A stretch of DNA of 64,000 nucleotides from Rhodocyclaceae bacterium (GCA_018262775.1 JADFDU010000007.1:1-64000); one strand, 5' to 3'; counted from the first letter of the stretch, positions 52,751 to 62,333 are shown. Notes: a model not told the origin generated them from the sequence alone. Made by a program: numbers and translations.

Positions 52751-53716
52751 TCAGGCGGCTGCCCGGACGGGCGCCTGCTCCAATAGCCGGATGATAGACG
52801 CCGCCAGTTGCTGCGGCTCGAACTTGGAGACGTACTCGTCCACCCCGACCGAGCGTCCGAGTTGCTGGTTAGACATACCGGACAATGAGGAATGCATCAG
52901 CACGGGGATGCCGGCGAAGCGCGGATCGGTCTTGATCTGCTTGGTCAGCATGTAGCCGTCGGTTTCCGGCATCTCGATGTCGGTGAGCACCAGACTGACG
53001 ACTTCACGCGTTGGCCGCCCCTGGGATTCTGCATAGCGCGCCAGCTTGTCCAGTTCTTCCCACGCCTGGCGCCCGTTGATGGCGGCGACAAAATTAACGC
53101 CCATCCGCTCCAGCGTGGTCTGCACCTGCTTGCGCGCCACCGAGGAATCATCGGCGAACACCACCAGCGCATCGCTGCGCTCGATCGGTTTGATTTCGCG
53201 GAAGATGAGGTCGTCGTCAAAGTGCGTGGTTTCCGAGAGCACCCGCTCGACATCGAGCAGCATGACCAGGCGCCCATCCTGCAGTTCGGTGATGGCCGTA
53301 ACCAGGCCGCCCATGCGCGCCGTGAGCATTTCCGGCGGTACCTTCATCTGCGCCCAGTCCAGACGCAGGATGGTGTCCACCGCCTCGACCAGGAAGCCCT
53401 GGGTGCGGCCGTTGTATTCGGTGACGATCATGATCTCGCGCGGCTGGTCGGACGCGATGTGGGCATACTTACCCAGGTCCACCACCGGCACCAGCACGCC
53501 GCGCAGGCTGACCATGCCTTCGACGGCATCGGGCATTTCCGGGGCGGCGGTGATGGGCGGCGTGCGCATCACCTCGCGTACCTTGAAGACGTTGATGCCG
53601 AAGGTCTCCTTGCGCCCGGTACGGCTGTCGGTACCGAGGGAGAAGAGCAGCAGCTCGAGCTTGTTGGTGCCCGCCAGCTTGGTGCGCGCATCGATGTTGT
53701 TCATCAGATCGGACAT
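52751..53716 (-). CDS. cheV: Chemotaxis coupling protein CheV (second copy)
   Basis: 321 residues from the ATG at 53716; the frame extends 18 codons further without homology. The CheW-like domain ([36 protein letters not shown]) and receiver (VSLVLTDIEMPETDGYM, YVSKFEPQQL) match the first CheV closely, so this looks like a tandem duplication. Two sigma-28-like promoters lie upstream. It begins the cheV-cheV-cheY-cheZ-cheA block. Confidence 0.95.
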   Translation of the reverse strand: MSDLMNNIDARTKLAGTNKLELLLFSLGTDSRTGRKETFGINVFKVREVMRTPPITAAPEMPDAVEGMVSLRGVLVPVVDLGKYAHIASDQPREIMIVTEYNGRTQGFLVEAVDTILRLDWAQMKVPPEMLTARMGGLVTAITELQDGRLVMLLDVERVLSETTHFDDDLIFREIKPIERSDALVVFADDSSVARKQVQTTLERMGVNFVAAINGRQAWEELDKLARYAESQGRPTREVVSLVLTDIEMPETDGYMLTKQIKTDPRFAGIPVLMHSSLSGMSNQQLGRSVGVDEYVSKFEPQQLAASIIRLLEQAPVRAAA

Positions 53717-53794
53717 GTTTTCATCCTCTTCATGACGCAATTGCTTGATGTTGCTTGATAGAGGCCGCAAAGCCTTTCCCGGGCACTGGTAAAT

Positions 53795-53821
53795 ATATCG
53801 GCTTCATTCGGCGATACTTGA
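53795..53821 (-). promoter_or_regulatory. Sigma-28 promoter of the che block, proximal
   Basis: The minus strand reads TCAAGTAT, 11 bp, GCCGATAT. It lies 79 bp upstream of the cheV start at 53716. Confidence 0.75.
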
Positions 53822-53910
53822 GGCCATCATGAAATCGTCTAATACCTTGTTTTCATGGCTATCCAAGCGAAGCACTACGGGGGCACCGCCGCGGCAAGGG
53901 GTTCATGCGT

Positions 53911-53937
53911 ATACCGGCTGCCGCGCGGATAACTTTA
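53911..53937 (-). promoter_or_regulatory. Sigma-28 promoter of the che block, distal
   Basis: The minus strand reads TAAAGTTA, 11 bp, GCCGGTAT, a close match to consensus, 116 bp upstream of the proximal site. No gene lies between the two, so both probably feed the cheV block. Confidence 0.7.
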
Positions 53938-53969
53938 GACATAGGCTCCAGCCACTCTCCCCTGCCCTC

Positions 53970-54000
53970 CGCTCCCCATGCGCTTGCCGCATGGGGAGCG
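53970..54000. terminator. 13-bp hairpin after the receptor gene
   Basis: CGCTCCCCATGCG pairs perfectly with CGCATGGGGAGCG across a 5-nt loop, just after the stop of the receptor gene at 54015. No T-run follows on the minus strand, so termination efficiency is uncertain; it may instead protect the mRNA end. Confidence 0.5.
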
Positions 54001-54014
54001 TTTCCGGCACTGCC

Positions 54015-55646
54015 TCAGACCTTGAATACCGCCACCGCCTCACGCGTTTCCGCCGCGAGCTTTTCCAGCTGCAGCGCCGTATCGGCCGATTCGCGCGTGG
54101 CGGCACTGTTCTCTTCCGACATCTGCGCGATCTTCTCGACGTTTGCCGCAATCTCGTTGCTCGCCACGCTCTGCTCCTTGAGCGCGTTGGAGATATCGTT
54201 CACCGCTGCCACCACGCGTTGCGCGCCGCCGCTGATGCCGGTCATGGAGTCGCTCGCCCTCTGCGCCAGACCGACGCCATCCTCGACGCGCGCAACCGCC
54301 TGCTGCATGGTGCCCACGGCCGTCTGGGCGCTTGACTGCACCTCGACGATCATGCCGCCAATTTCGGTGGTGGCCTGCGCCGTCCGCTCGGCCAGCTTGC
54401 GGACTTCGTCGGCCACCACGGCGAAACCGCGACCTTGTTCGCCGGCGCGAGCGGCCTCGATGGCGGCGTTGAGCGCCAGCAGGTTGGTCTGGTCGGCGAC
54501 ATCCTTGATGACTTGCACGATGCTGGAGATTTTTTGCGAGCTTTCCCCCACCGCTTGGATGGTGCTGGCGGCATCGCCCACGGTCTGCGAGATGCGCCGC
54601 ATCTCGGCCACGGTGTCGTCGATGATGCGGCTGCCTTCCTGCGACTGATCGCCGGTCTCCGACGTGACGGTGTGCGCCTCGCGTGCGCTGTCGGAGACGT
54701 GGTTGATGGAAACGGTCATTTCTTCCACCGCCGCCGCCATGGAAGAGGCGGCCTCGGACTGGTGCGCCGTGGCGCCGGCGACCTGGGAGGACGCGGAAGA
54801 CAGCTGCGCCGCCGCCGTCGCTACGCCTTCGGCGTTGGCCTTCAGTTCGGACACCATCTTGCGCAGACTGACCTGCATGTTGCGGGTGGCCGCCATGAGG
54901 CTGCTCGTGTCGCCCGCCTTGACGGGGATCTCCGCCGTCAGGTCGCCCGCCGCGATCCGCTCCACCGCCGCCTTGGCTGTATCCGGCTCGCCGCCCAGCG
55001 GGCGTGTCACGGAGCGAATGATCCACAGGGAAATGCCGGCGGCCAGGGCCAGGGCCAGCACCACCATGGCGATCATCAGGGTGCGCCCCTGCTTGTAGCC
55101 GGCTTCGGCGGCCTGCACGCTCTGGTCCATCAATTCGCCCTGGAAGCGCACCAGCTCATTCACGCGCAAGCGATACTCGTTGGCGGTGCGACGGAACTCG
55201 CCGATGAGAAAGCTGCGTGCCTCATCCTGGCGGCCGGCTTCCACCAGCCGGATGAGTTCGTTCTGGTTGTCGATGAACTGGGTGCGGCTTTCCATGATCT
55301 TGCCGAAGGACTCCTTGCCCTTCGGCTGATTGAGCATGGGCTTCAGCGTTTCCCAGGCCTTGCCGATGCCGGCACGGCCGGCAAGGACGCGCTCCCTGGC
55401 CGCCTGCTGCTCGCCCTTCGCCGCCGCCAGCGCCATGTCGCGCGCGCCGAGACCGATTTCATTGACTCCGCCAAGGCCTTCCTGCAGCAGGATCACTTTC
55501 TTCCATTTGTCATTGGCGATGTCGTCGAGCGAGGCATTCAAGTCGCCCAGGCGGCTGATGCCCACCCAGGAAACGACGACAAGCAGCAGCACCACAACGC
55601 CGAAGCCGAGGGCCAGGCGTTTGGCTACAGTCAAGGTACCAGTCAT
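54015..55646 (-). CDS. Methyl-accepting chemotaxis protein with 4-helix sensor
   Basis: 543 residues. A membrane helix (about 11-30) is followed by a periplasmic 4HB_MCP-type domain (about 32-188), a second helix (about 190-212), HAMP, and a signalling domain with the conserved tip [38 protein letters not shown]. The C-terminus lacks a CheR-tethering pentapeptide. A good sigma-28 promoter lies 250 bp upstream. The ligand cannot be read from the sequence. Confidence 0.95.
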   Translation of the reverse strand: MTGTLTVAKRLALGFGVVVLLLVVVSWVGISRLGDLNASLDDIANDKWKKVILLQEGLGGVNEIGLGARDMALAAAKGEQQAARERVLAGRAGIGKAWETLKPMLNQPKGKESFGKIMESRTQFIDNQNELIRLVEAGRQDEARSFLIGEFRRTANEYRLRVNELVRFQGELMDQSVQAAEAGYKQGRTLMIAMVVLALALAAGISLWIIRSVTRPLGGEPDTAKAAVERIAAGDLTAEIPVKAGDTSSLMAATRNMQVSLRKMVSELKANAEGVATAAAQLSSASSQVAGATAHQSEAASSMAAAVEEMTVSINHVSDSAREAHTVTSETGDQSQEGSRIIDDTVAEMRRISQTVGDAASTIQAVGESSQKISSIVQVIKDVADQTNLLALNAAIEAARAGEQGRGFAVVADEVRKLAERTAQATTEIGGMIVEVQSSAQTAVGTMQQAVARVEDGVGLAQRASDSMTGISGGAQRVVAAVNDISNALKEQSVASNEIAANVEKIAQMSEENSAATRESADTALQLEKLAAETREAVAVFKV

Positions 55647-55898
55647 GTTTCTCTCCTTTTTTCAAGTAGTTGCATCCCCGCAATGCCCGGAATGGCAAGC
55701 CGTTGCGGAAAACGTAGGCCGATCGGGCCGAAAGCGATGAGAACCGCGTTCAAGCTGGACAGGCGTGGCCATTGATTCAGATTGATTCAAACAGGGCGGG
55801 AGCGCGGCCCCGGCGTCCGCGCAGACTCGGCGGACCTGGACGGTCCCGCCGCAGCGCATGAAGCACTGCGCTGCAGACGTTGACCGCTGGTGCTTACT

Positions 55899-55925
55899 CT
55901 ATCGGCCGAGGGTGAAAGAACTTTA
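55899..55925 (-). promoter_or_regulatory. Sigma-28 promoter of the receptor gene at 54015
   Basis: The minus strand reads TAAAGTTC, 11 bp, GCCGATAG. The leader to the ATG would be about 245 nt. The 55647-56050 gap otherwise contains hairpins and the 23-bp repeat at 56029; I see no gene in it. Confidence 0.8.
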
Positions 55926-56010
55926 GGAATAATTATTGGATGTTCAGGAGATGCGTGACAAGGCCTGTCTCATGGCGCGTCATGCCTGCGAAGCTTGTCC
56001 CCGAATGCTT

Positions 56011-56051
56011 GAAGCGGGGAGCCGCTTCGCCGTGCTGCGGGGACTGACTTT
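56011..56051 (+). repeat. 23-bp dispersed repeat, copy 7, with adjacent hairpin
   Basis: A 7-bp stem (GAAGCGG-GGAG-CCGCTTC, 56011-56028) leads directly into GCCGT-N8-GACTGACTTT (56029-56051). The last base of the repeat is the first base of the PAS-gene stop codon, so the repeat abuts that gene's 3' end. Confidence 0.7.
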
Positions 56052-56944
56052 CAGGCGCGGGGTTCGATCGCCGGCGCCGCAAGCTGCAGAATGGCCGCCA
56101 CCTCGCCGTCCTCTTCGCGCAAGTCGAAGCGCACGCCCTGCGGCGGCAGCAGCATGCGGATGAGTTGCAGTCCGCAACCGGCGCCGGCCGCCATGCGCGC
56201 ACCCGCCGCATCCCTGAGCGGAAAACTTCGCGAGGCAAGCCAGCGCAGCGATCCGTCAGGACAGCGTATGCGATATTCCACCTTGGCCGGCCCCTGTGTC
56301 TGCGCCTGCCTGTAGCGCAAGACAGCCTCGATATCGTCTTCATGAACGGGGCGCAGGATCGCCGCCGCCTCGGCATAGATACTCTCGCGCGACAGACCGG
56401 TCACGCGCTCAAAGGCAGGGCTGAGATAGACATACCGATCGTCGTCGAGGCTTCGAATCCAGCAGACTTCGCCCATCTCCTCGGCAAACGGAAACAACGC
56501 GCCCCCCGATTGGCCCGGGCCCTGCGGCAGACGCACCGTTTGCGTCAGATCAGTGATGATCGCTAGGATAGCCGGACGCCTTGCACGCACGATGCGCAAA
56601 CCCATGACATTGACCGTGAAAACCCGCCCGTTCTTCGCCCGGTGCCACCACGCACCGCAATGCTTCAGGCCTTGCGGCCAGCCGTCGCGGAGAAAGCGCC
56701 GGAGCCGTTCCATCTCCTCCTGCGGCCGGAGGTCATAGAGGGTCAAGCGCAGAAACTCTTCCTCGCTGTAGCCGTATAGCTGCAGGGCGGCTGTGTTGGC
56801 AGCGAGGATGGCATGGCTTTCGGCGTCAAAAATGTAGACCGGGACGAGGGCGCGGTCGATGTCCTGCAGTGCGTCGAAGTCGTCGCCGGACGGAGGGGCG
56901 GCGTCCGGCAATATGCCGTGCAGGGTGCGCAGTATCTCAGGCAT
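56051..56944 (-). CDS. PAS-domain protein, possible truncated histidine kinase
   Basis: 297 residues from the ATG at 56944, overlapping the upstream kinase stop by 8 bp. Two PAS domains are visible: one from IDRALVPVYIFDAESHAILAANTAALQLYGYSEEEF to ITDLTQTV, and one from RSLDDDRYVYLSPAFERVTGLSRESI to GSLRWLASRSFPLRD. No H-box or ATP-binding core follows. The last 45 residues, with CGLQLIRMLL and EVAAILQLAAP, resemble the final helix and strand of a kinase ATPase domain. It may be a kinase that lost its core, or a sensor acting in trans. Confidence 0.75.
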   Translation of the reverse strand: MPEILRTLHGILPDAAPPSGDDFDALQDIDRALVPVYIFDAESHAILAANTAALQLYGYSEEEFLRLTLYDLRPQEEMERLRRFLRDGWPQGLKHCGAWWHRAKNGRVFTVNVMGLRIVRARRPAILAIITDLTQTVRLPQGPGQSGGALFPFAEEMGEVCWIRSLDDDRYVYLSPAFERVTGLSRESIYAEAAAILRPVHEDDIEAVLRYRQAQTQGPAKVEYRIRCPDGSLRWLASRSFPLRDAAGARMAAGAGCGLQLIRMLLPPQGVRFDLREEDGEVAAILQLAAPAIEPRA

Positions 56945-58967
56945 GCTCGCCAGCGGGCGGCATTGCGCCGCCCTGCTCCGCCGCCGGCAATCCGGCACCA
57001 AGCGTGAAGTAAAAGATAGCGCCCTCGCCCAGCACACCCTCCGCCCATACCCGCCCGCCGTGCAGGGCAACAATGCGCTGCACCATCGCCAGGCCGATGC
57101 CGTTGCCATCGAATTCATTAATCCCGTGCAGGCGCTGGAAGGCGCCGAACAGCTTGTCGGCGTACTTCATGTCGAAGCCGGCGCCGTTGTCGTGCACGAA
57201 GAACACGCGCTCTCCTTTCTCCCCTGCCTCTTCCCGGCAGCCGAAGGCGATGTGCGCCGGCTCGCGCCCCGCCGTGAATTTCCAGGCATTGCCGAGCAGG
57301 TTTTCCAGCATGTCCTGCAACAGCGTCGCATCGCCGTTCACCAGCAGGTCATCCTGAATGTCGATCTGCATCTGCCTTGACGGCTGGGCGGCCGCCAGCT
57401 CGTCGAGGATCGAGCGGGCCATGGCAGCCAGATCGACCCGCCCGATCCTGATTGCGCTGCGCGTCAGGCGCGAAAGATCGAGCAGGTCGTCGATCAGGTT
57501 GCCCATGCGCACGCTGGCGCGCTGGATGCGCGCCATGTATTCGAGGGATTCGGTTTTACCGCAGCCCTGGCAGTTCTCGGCCATCAGGCCGGCAAAGCCG
57601 TTGATGCCGCGCAGCGGCGCGCGCAAGTCATGGGAGATGGAGTAGCTGAAGGCTTCGAGTTCGCGGTTCGATTCCTGCAGCTGGTGCGTGCGCTCGGCAA
57701 CCCGCCGCTCCAGCTCCATGCCGTGGTTCGAGATTACCTCTTCCGCCCGCTTGCGCCGGGTGATGTCTTCCTTGACGGCAACAAAGTGGCTGATCCGCCC
57801 CTGCGCATCTTTCAATGGTGCGATGCTGGTGTCCTCCCAGAACAGCTCGCCGTTCTTCTTCCGGTTGAGCAGCTCGCCATGCCACTCCTGCCCGCGCTGC
57901 AGGGTCTGCCACAGGTCCGCATACACCTTGTCCGGCATGCACCCAGATTTCAGTATGCTGGGCTGGCGGCCAAGGGTCTCTTCCCGCGTATAACCGGTGG
58001 CTTCCGCGAATTTCGCATTGACGTATTCGATCGCCCCTGCGGCATCGGTGATCACCACGGATACCGGGCTGTGCTCGATGGCCAGAGAGAACTTGCGCAG
58101 GCCTTGCTCCCGGCTTTCGAGTTCCGCCGCATTGGCGCCCAGCTGCCGCATGTCCCGCTCGATCTCATCGGCCATGCTGTCGAAGGCCTCGGCCACCTGG
58201 CCGATCTCGTCGAGCGAATGGAAGCCGCTGCGTAGTTCGCGCCGCCCTTCGGCGAAGCCGCGGCTGACGGCGGCCAACTTCCGCAAGGGGTGCACGATGC
58301 GCCTGCGTATCCCCAGCAATACCCCCACCAGCAAGGCCAGGTCCAGCAGGCCCAGCCGCAACAGGTTGCGCCTGGCTTCGTCTTCGGCCCGCTCCGATTC
58401 CCGCGTCAGGGCCGCAGCAATCGCGTCGGCGGTTTCGAGAATGCGGGTTCCATCCTGATAGAGGAAATCCAGGTGCGGCCTGACAGCGGAGTCTCCGTCC
58501 AGTCCCGCCAACACCCGTCTGGCATGGTCGCGCAGGCTCGCGCCTTTCGCACGAACATAGGCAATGTCCGTCTTGAGATTGTCGGGTAGCCGCTGTATCT
58601 CGATGCCTTGCACGCTGCCGCCGGTTTCCAGGGAGCGGATCGCCTCGTCGAATAAGGCCAGATTGTCTTCGATGGCGGCACGGTCGCGCGTGACACCGAG
58701 CATGATCCGTGCCGTGTCGGCATAGATGCGCTGGCTCAACCAGCGCAGGCTGCCGGTGACGTTGACGACCGCGGTCATGCCGTGCATCTTCGACAACGTC
58801 GCCTCGATCACCCACCCGTTCGCCACCCCGGTCACGGCCAGGGCGGAAAAAATCAGCAAGAATTTCTTGCCGAGGGTGGGTCGCAGCAGCCGGCACAACC
58901 ACATCCGGCCGGTGCCGATGGCCTGCAATTCGGAACCGTCCTGCGCGTACAAATTCATGGCAAACAC
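56937..58967 (-). CDS. Membrane sensor histidine kinase with PilJ-type sensor
   Basis: 676 residues. A membrane helix (about 35-55) is followed by a periplasmic domain with VNVTGSLRWLSQRIYADTARI, the pattern of PilJ/NarX-type N-terminal sensors. A second membrane segment is near 205-222, then HAMP, a PAS domain with PAC (FSLAIEHSPVSVVITDAAGAIEYVNAKF to HFVAVKEDITRRK), the H-box FSYSISHDLRAPLRGINGF and the ATPase motifs NLLGNAWKFT, DNGAGFD and GNGIGLAMVQRIV. There is no receiver or output domain; its partner regulator is not in the adjacent genes. Confidence 0.92.
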   Translation of the reverse strand: MFAMNLYAQDGSELQAIGTGRMWLCRLLRPTLGKKFLLIFSALAVTGVANGWVIEATLSKMHGMTAVVNVTGSLRWLSQRIYADTARIMLGVTRDRAAIEDNLALFDEAIRSLETGGSVQGIEIQRLPDNLKTDIAYVRAKGASLRDHARRVLAGLDGDSAVRPHLDFLYQDGTRILETADAIAAALTRESERAEDEARRNLLRLGLLDLALLVGVLLGIRRRIVHPLRKLAAVSRGFAEGRRELRSGFHSLDEIGQVAEAFDSMADEIERDMRQLGANAAELESREQGLRKFSLAIEHSPVSVVITDAAGAIEYVNAKFAEATGYTREETLGRQPSILKSGCMPDKVYADLWQTLQRGQEWHGELLNRKKNGELFWEDTSIAPLKDAQGRISHFVAVKEDITRRKRAEEVISNHGMELERRVAERTHQLQESNRELEAFSYSISHDLRAPLRGINGFAGLMAENCQGCGKTESLEYMARIQRASVRMGNLIDDLLDLSRLTRSAIRIGRVDLAAMARSILDELAAAQPSRQMQIDIQDDLLVNGDATLLQDMLENLLGNAWKFTAGREPAHIAFGCREEAGEKGERVFFVHDNGAGFDMKYADKLFGAFQRLHGINEFDGNGIGLAMVQRIVALHGGRVWAEGVLGEGAIFYFTLGAGLPAAEQGGAMPPAGEHA

Positions 58968-59151
58968 CTCCGCGCGGGCGCCAGGGCCCGCGACAGCATG
59001 ATGGTCTGCAGTTTCTGAGCAGAAGGGTTATTCAGGATCCGCAGCGGTGACGGGGCACGGTATCGTGGTGCTACCGGCGCCGCGGATGGGTGAAGAGGCG
59101 GCAACTGCACTGAACGCCGCCGCGAAAACAATCATATGTCCTCAGCATCTG

Positions 59152-59182
59152 AAAAACAAGGGTTGGCATGCGTGCCAGCCCT
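59152..59182 (-). terminator. Rho-independent terminator after the receptor gene at 59182
   Basis: On the minus strand AGGGCTGGCA pairs with TGCCAACCCT (one mismatch) and is followed by GTTTTT. It begins at the stop codon of the receptor gene, so the PilJ-type kinase gene downstream must have its own promoter. Confidence 0.85.
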
Positions 59183-60378
59183 CATGTGCGAAAGCCCTGT
59201 ACCGCATGGCTCAGGTCGCCGGAGAGCTGCTCCAATTGACGCACCTGCTGGCTCACGCTGCCGACCGCCGAGGAACTGTCCCCGGCCACCTGCGCAATGC
59301 GCTCGACGTTCTGCGCGATGCCCTGGCTCGCGGCCGTCTGCTCCGCCATGGAGGCGCTGATCGCTCCCATGCCCGCGCTGGTACGGTTCACCGAACTGCT
59401 GGCCTCGGACAGCACGATGGCCACCGTTTCCATGTTGTCCTGCCCTGCCTTGAGCGATTCGCGGCCGCGGCGGATGGCGCTCTCGACATCGGCGGACTTG
59501 GCGCCCAAGACGCGCGTCACTTCATCGATTTGCGCGGCAGACTTGGCGGACTTCTCGGCCAGCTTGCGCACCTCGTCGGCCACCACGGCGAAACCGCGGC
59601 CCTGTTCGCCGGCGCGTGCCGCCTCGATGGCGGCGTTCAGGGCCAGCATGTTGGTCTGGTCGGCGATGTCCTTCACCTGCTGCGTCATTTCCGCAATGGA
59701 GCGGGTATGGGTGATGAACACCTCGACGCTGCGCTCGATGTCGGTGACCGCCTCCTCGATCAGGTCGATCTCGCCGATCATGCTGGACAGGCTCTCGTTG
59801 CCCTCGGCGGTCTTGTCGCGGGCGGATGCGGACAGTTCGCCCACCTCCAGGGCACTGCCGGCCACCCGCTGGATGCTGGCATTGACCTGCTCGACGGTAC
59901 TCACTACCGTGGACACGGCTTCATTCTGCGCCTGTGTGCTTTCACCAATGCGCCGGGTGGCTTCGGCAAGGCTGGTCGAGGCGCTTTCCAGCTGACCGGC
60001 GCTGCCCTGCACGCGCCGGATGACGCCGCCCAGGGATTGCGCGATGGTGTTGAAAGCTTCGCCGATTTCACGGTATTCGTCATGCGACTGGAGCGCCACC
60101 CTCGCCGCCAAATCGCCCGCAGCAATCTTCTGACCGCCCTCGATGACCGTGCGCACCGCCCCGATCACCGAGACATACGCCCCCAAGGATAAATAACCGG
60201 TCAGCGCCAGGCCCGCCAGCGCCACGACCAGGCGCACGCCGTCGGTCGGCCCGCTCAAGAGCAGGTACGACACAACGATGCCGCCGGCGATGCCGGTGAC
60301 GACGAACTTCGCCCGTAGCCGAAGGCGTTCCATGAACGCCACCGACGGGCGTAAAACGACAAAAATGATGCTTTGCAT
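59182..60378 (-). CDS. Methyl-accepting chemotaxis protein without periplasmic domain
   Basis: 398 residues from the ATG at 60378; the longer frame upstream is arginine/cysteine-rich and unlikely. Two close membrane helices (about residues 22-43 and 50-70) are joined by a few residues, so there is no external sensor. HAMP-like sequence and the signalling tip [38 protein letters not shown] follow. It may respond to an internal or membrane-derived cue. Sixty-one bases separate it from the receptor gene upstream, with which it is probably co-transcribed. Confidence 0.92.
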   Translation of the reverse strand: MQSIIFVVLRPSVAFMERLRLRAKFVVTGIAGGIVVSYLLLSGPTDGVRLVVALAGLALTGYLSLGAYVSVIGAVRTVIEGGQKIAAGDLAARVALQSHDEYREIGEAFNTIAQSLGGVIRRVQGSAGQLESASTSLAEATRRIGESTQAQNEAVSTVVSTVEQVNASIQRVAGSALEVGELSASARDKTAEGNESLSSMIGEIDLIEEAVTDIERSVEVFITHTRSIAEMTQQVKDIADQTNMLALNAAIEAARAGEQGRGFAVVADEVRKLAEKSAKSAAQIDEVTRVLGAKSADVESAIRRGRESLKAGQDNMETVAIVLSEASSSVNRTSAGMGAISASMAEQTAASQGIAQNVERIAQVAGDSSSAVGSVSQQVRQLEQLSGDLSHAVQGFRT

Positions 60379-60439
60379 ATTGATTCCCTCGTTACACATT
60401 CCCTCTAGCCGAACTGCCGCACCATGACGGCGGCACCAT

Positions 60440-62146
60440 TCATTCGGTGCGGTAGCCGAGACGGAAACCGCCCCAGTGGCGGCCCTGAATATAGATTGGC
60501 ACCGACAGGTCGTGCATGATCTCGCCGGTGTCGCGGCGGTAGGTCTGCAGCAGGAAGGGCTGCTCGTGGGCACCGCATTTCTTGCCGACCGGATCACTGA
60601 AGATGCGCTTGGTGCGGTTGTTGACGAAATCCACTTTCTCGTCGCCAGTCAGCGGCTTCGAGAAGCGCTTGTTGTGTGTCGGGAAATAGCCATTGAGATC
60701 CACCGCGCCGGCATAGGCCACTTCGGCGATGCCTTCCAGGATCGGCTCCTGCACCGGCGGGAAGAGCTTGTCGGTGAGTGCATCGAACTTGCTGGCGAAC
60801 TTTTGCGGCTTGGTGTTGGGGATCGACACGTAGTTGTGGTCGAACAGATCTTCGAGTCTGATCTGTCCCGACTTCACCGCGTCTTCCAGCACACGGCCAA
60901 TATCCGCTGCCCCCTTGTGCGCGACGGCCGGCATGCGGCCGTGCACCGCCATCGCCTGCTCACCGCGTTCGCCCAGCTTGAAGACGTTGCCAACCTCCTT
61001 GAGATTCAATGCCAGGGTGTCGAGCTGGCCGGCTTCCTGCAGGGTGCGACTGGCGGTAGCGGTGTTGTCCTCGGACATCTTGAGGATGTCCTGCACATGT
61101 GCCGTGATGTTCTGGCCGTTGGCACTCTGCTGCTGGATGGCGCTGGCGATGGCCTCGATCTTCTCCATCGTCTCCTGCGCGCCGGCATTGATCTGCTGCA
61201 ACGACTCCGCCGCCTGACGGGCCAGGTCGGCACCTGAACGCGCCTGGGTGCTGCCCTGCTGGATGCTGTGGATGGCCGTCTGCGTTTCGCTCTGGATGGC
61301 GCCGATCATGGCGCCGATCTCGCCGGTGGCGGCGGTCGTGCGCTCGGCGAGTTTGCGCACCTCGTCGGCGACGACGGCAAAGCCGCGGCCCTGCTCGCCG
61401 GCGCGTGCCGCCTCGATGGCGGCATTCAGTGCCAGCAGATTGGTCTGGTCGGCGATGTCGTGAATCGTGCGCACGATGCCGGAGATCGCCTGGGAACGCT
61501 CGCCCAGTGCCGCCACCACCTGGGCCGACTGCTCGACCGATTTTGCAATACGTTCGATCTCCATGGACGCACGATCGACGATGTCGGCACCCTGCTTGGA
61601 CAGATCACGCGCCGACTGGGCATTGGCAGCGGTCATTTCGGCATTCTCGGCCACCTGGTGGATGCCGACGTTCATTTCCTCCATGGCGTGCAGGGTGGCC
61701 TCCGCCGCACCGTGCTGCTGGCCGGAACCACCGGCGACCTTCTGCGCCTCGGCGATGAGGACATCGGCGGCATCCGCGACCTGCTTCGAGTTGAAGCAGA
61801 CCTTGCCGATGATGCCCTGAAAACTTTCCATCAGGTCGTTGAAGGCCTTCGCCGTCTCGACCGTGGCGGCGCTACCGGCAAGCGGAGCGCGGCGCGACAA
61901 GTCGCCATCGCCGCGCGTCGCCTGGATCGCCCGCCGCAGATCCGATAGCGGATCTAGCAGAGTTCGTCGCAGTATAAAAAAGGGAATCAATCCTGCCGCC
62001 AGGCCGGCGGCGATGTGATAAGACGCCAACCCCCAACCGAGGCTTGCACCCGACAAGTTCGTCGCCAACAGCGCACCGCCCGCGACGGCAATGCCGAGCA
62101 GGACAAACCCCATCATGATGCGTGCCGTCGTGCCAGTGTGGTTCAT
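60440..62146 (-). CDS. Methyl-accepting chemotaxis protein with C-terminal sensor domain
   Basis: 568 residues. Two short membrane helices lie near the start (about 9-30 and 38-58), then HAMP-like sequence, and the signalling tip [38 protein letters not shown] near residues 225-265. Unlike ordinary receptors, a folded domain of about 150 residues follows: [80 protein letters not shown] and [10 protein letters not shown] know this type of domain at receptor C-termini; it would sense in the cytoplasm. A sigma-28 promoter precedes the gene. Confidence 0.93.
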   Translation of the reverse strand: MNHTGTTARIMMGFVLLGIAVAGGALLATNLSGASLGWGLASYHIAAGLAAGLIPFFILRRTLLDPLSDLRRAIQATRGDGDLSRRAPLAGSAATVETAKAFNDLMESFQGIIGKVCFNSKQVADAADVLIAEAQKVAGGSGQQHGAAEATLHAMEEMNVGIHQVAENAEMTAANAQSARDLSKQGADIVDRASMEIERIAKSVEQSAQVVAALGERSQAISGIVRTIHDIADQTNLLALNAAIEAARAGEQGRGFAVVADEVRKLAERTTAATGEIGAMIGAIQSETQTAIHSIQQGSTQARSGADLARQAAESLQQINAGAQETMEKIEAIASAIQQQSANGQNITAHVQDILKMSEDNTATASRTLQEAGQLDTLALNLKEVGNVFKLGERGEQAMAVHGRMPAVAHKGAADIGRVLEDAVKSGQIRLEDLFDHNYVSIPNTKPQKFASKFDALTDKLFPPVQEPILEGIAEVAYAGAVDLNGYFPTHNKRFSKPLTGDEKVDFVNNRTKRIFSDPVGKKCGAHEQPFLLQTYRRDTGEIMHDLSVPIYIQGRHWGGFRLGYRTE

Positions 62147-62259
62147 GACCGTACTCCTTTCCTGCAGCGGGCGGTATTCAGGGCCCGGCCGCGTGGGCCT
62201 GCGCCACGCTGGCCATGCGTGTGCCGGCGGTCGCGACCCTATGGGAAGCTATGGGAAAG

Positions 62260-62286
62260 TTAACGGCCGGAATGCGTCGAGCTTTA
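62260..62286 (-). promoter_or_regulatory. Sigma-28 promoter of the receptor pair
   Basis: The minus strand reads TAAAGCTC, 11 bp, GCCGTTAA, 114 bp upstream of the receptor ATG at 62146. It probably drives both receptor genes (60440 and 59182). Confidence 0.8.
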
Positions 62287-62305
62287 GGACCCCCATAGCC
62301 CAGGG

Positions 62306-62333
62306 AATAAAAATGCCTGGCCGCGGATCAGGC
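62306..62333 (-). terminator. Probable terminator at the end of cheB
   Basis: On the minus strand GCCTG and CAGGC form a short stem across the cheB stop, followed by ATTTTTATT. The stem is short, so it may be weak. Confidence 0.42.
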
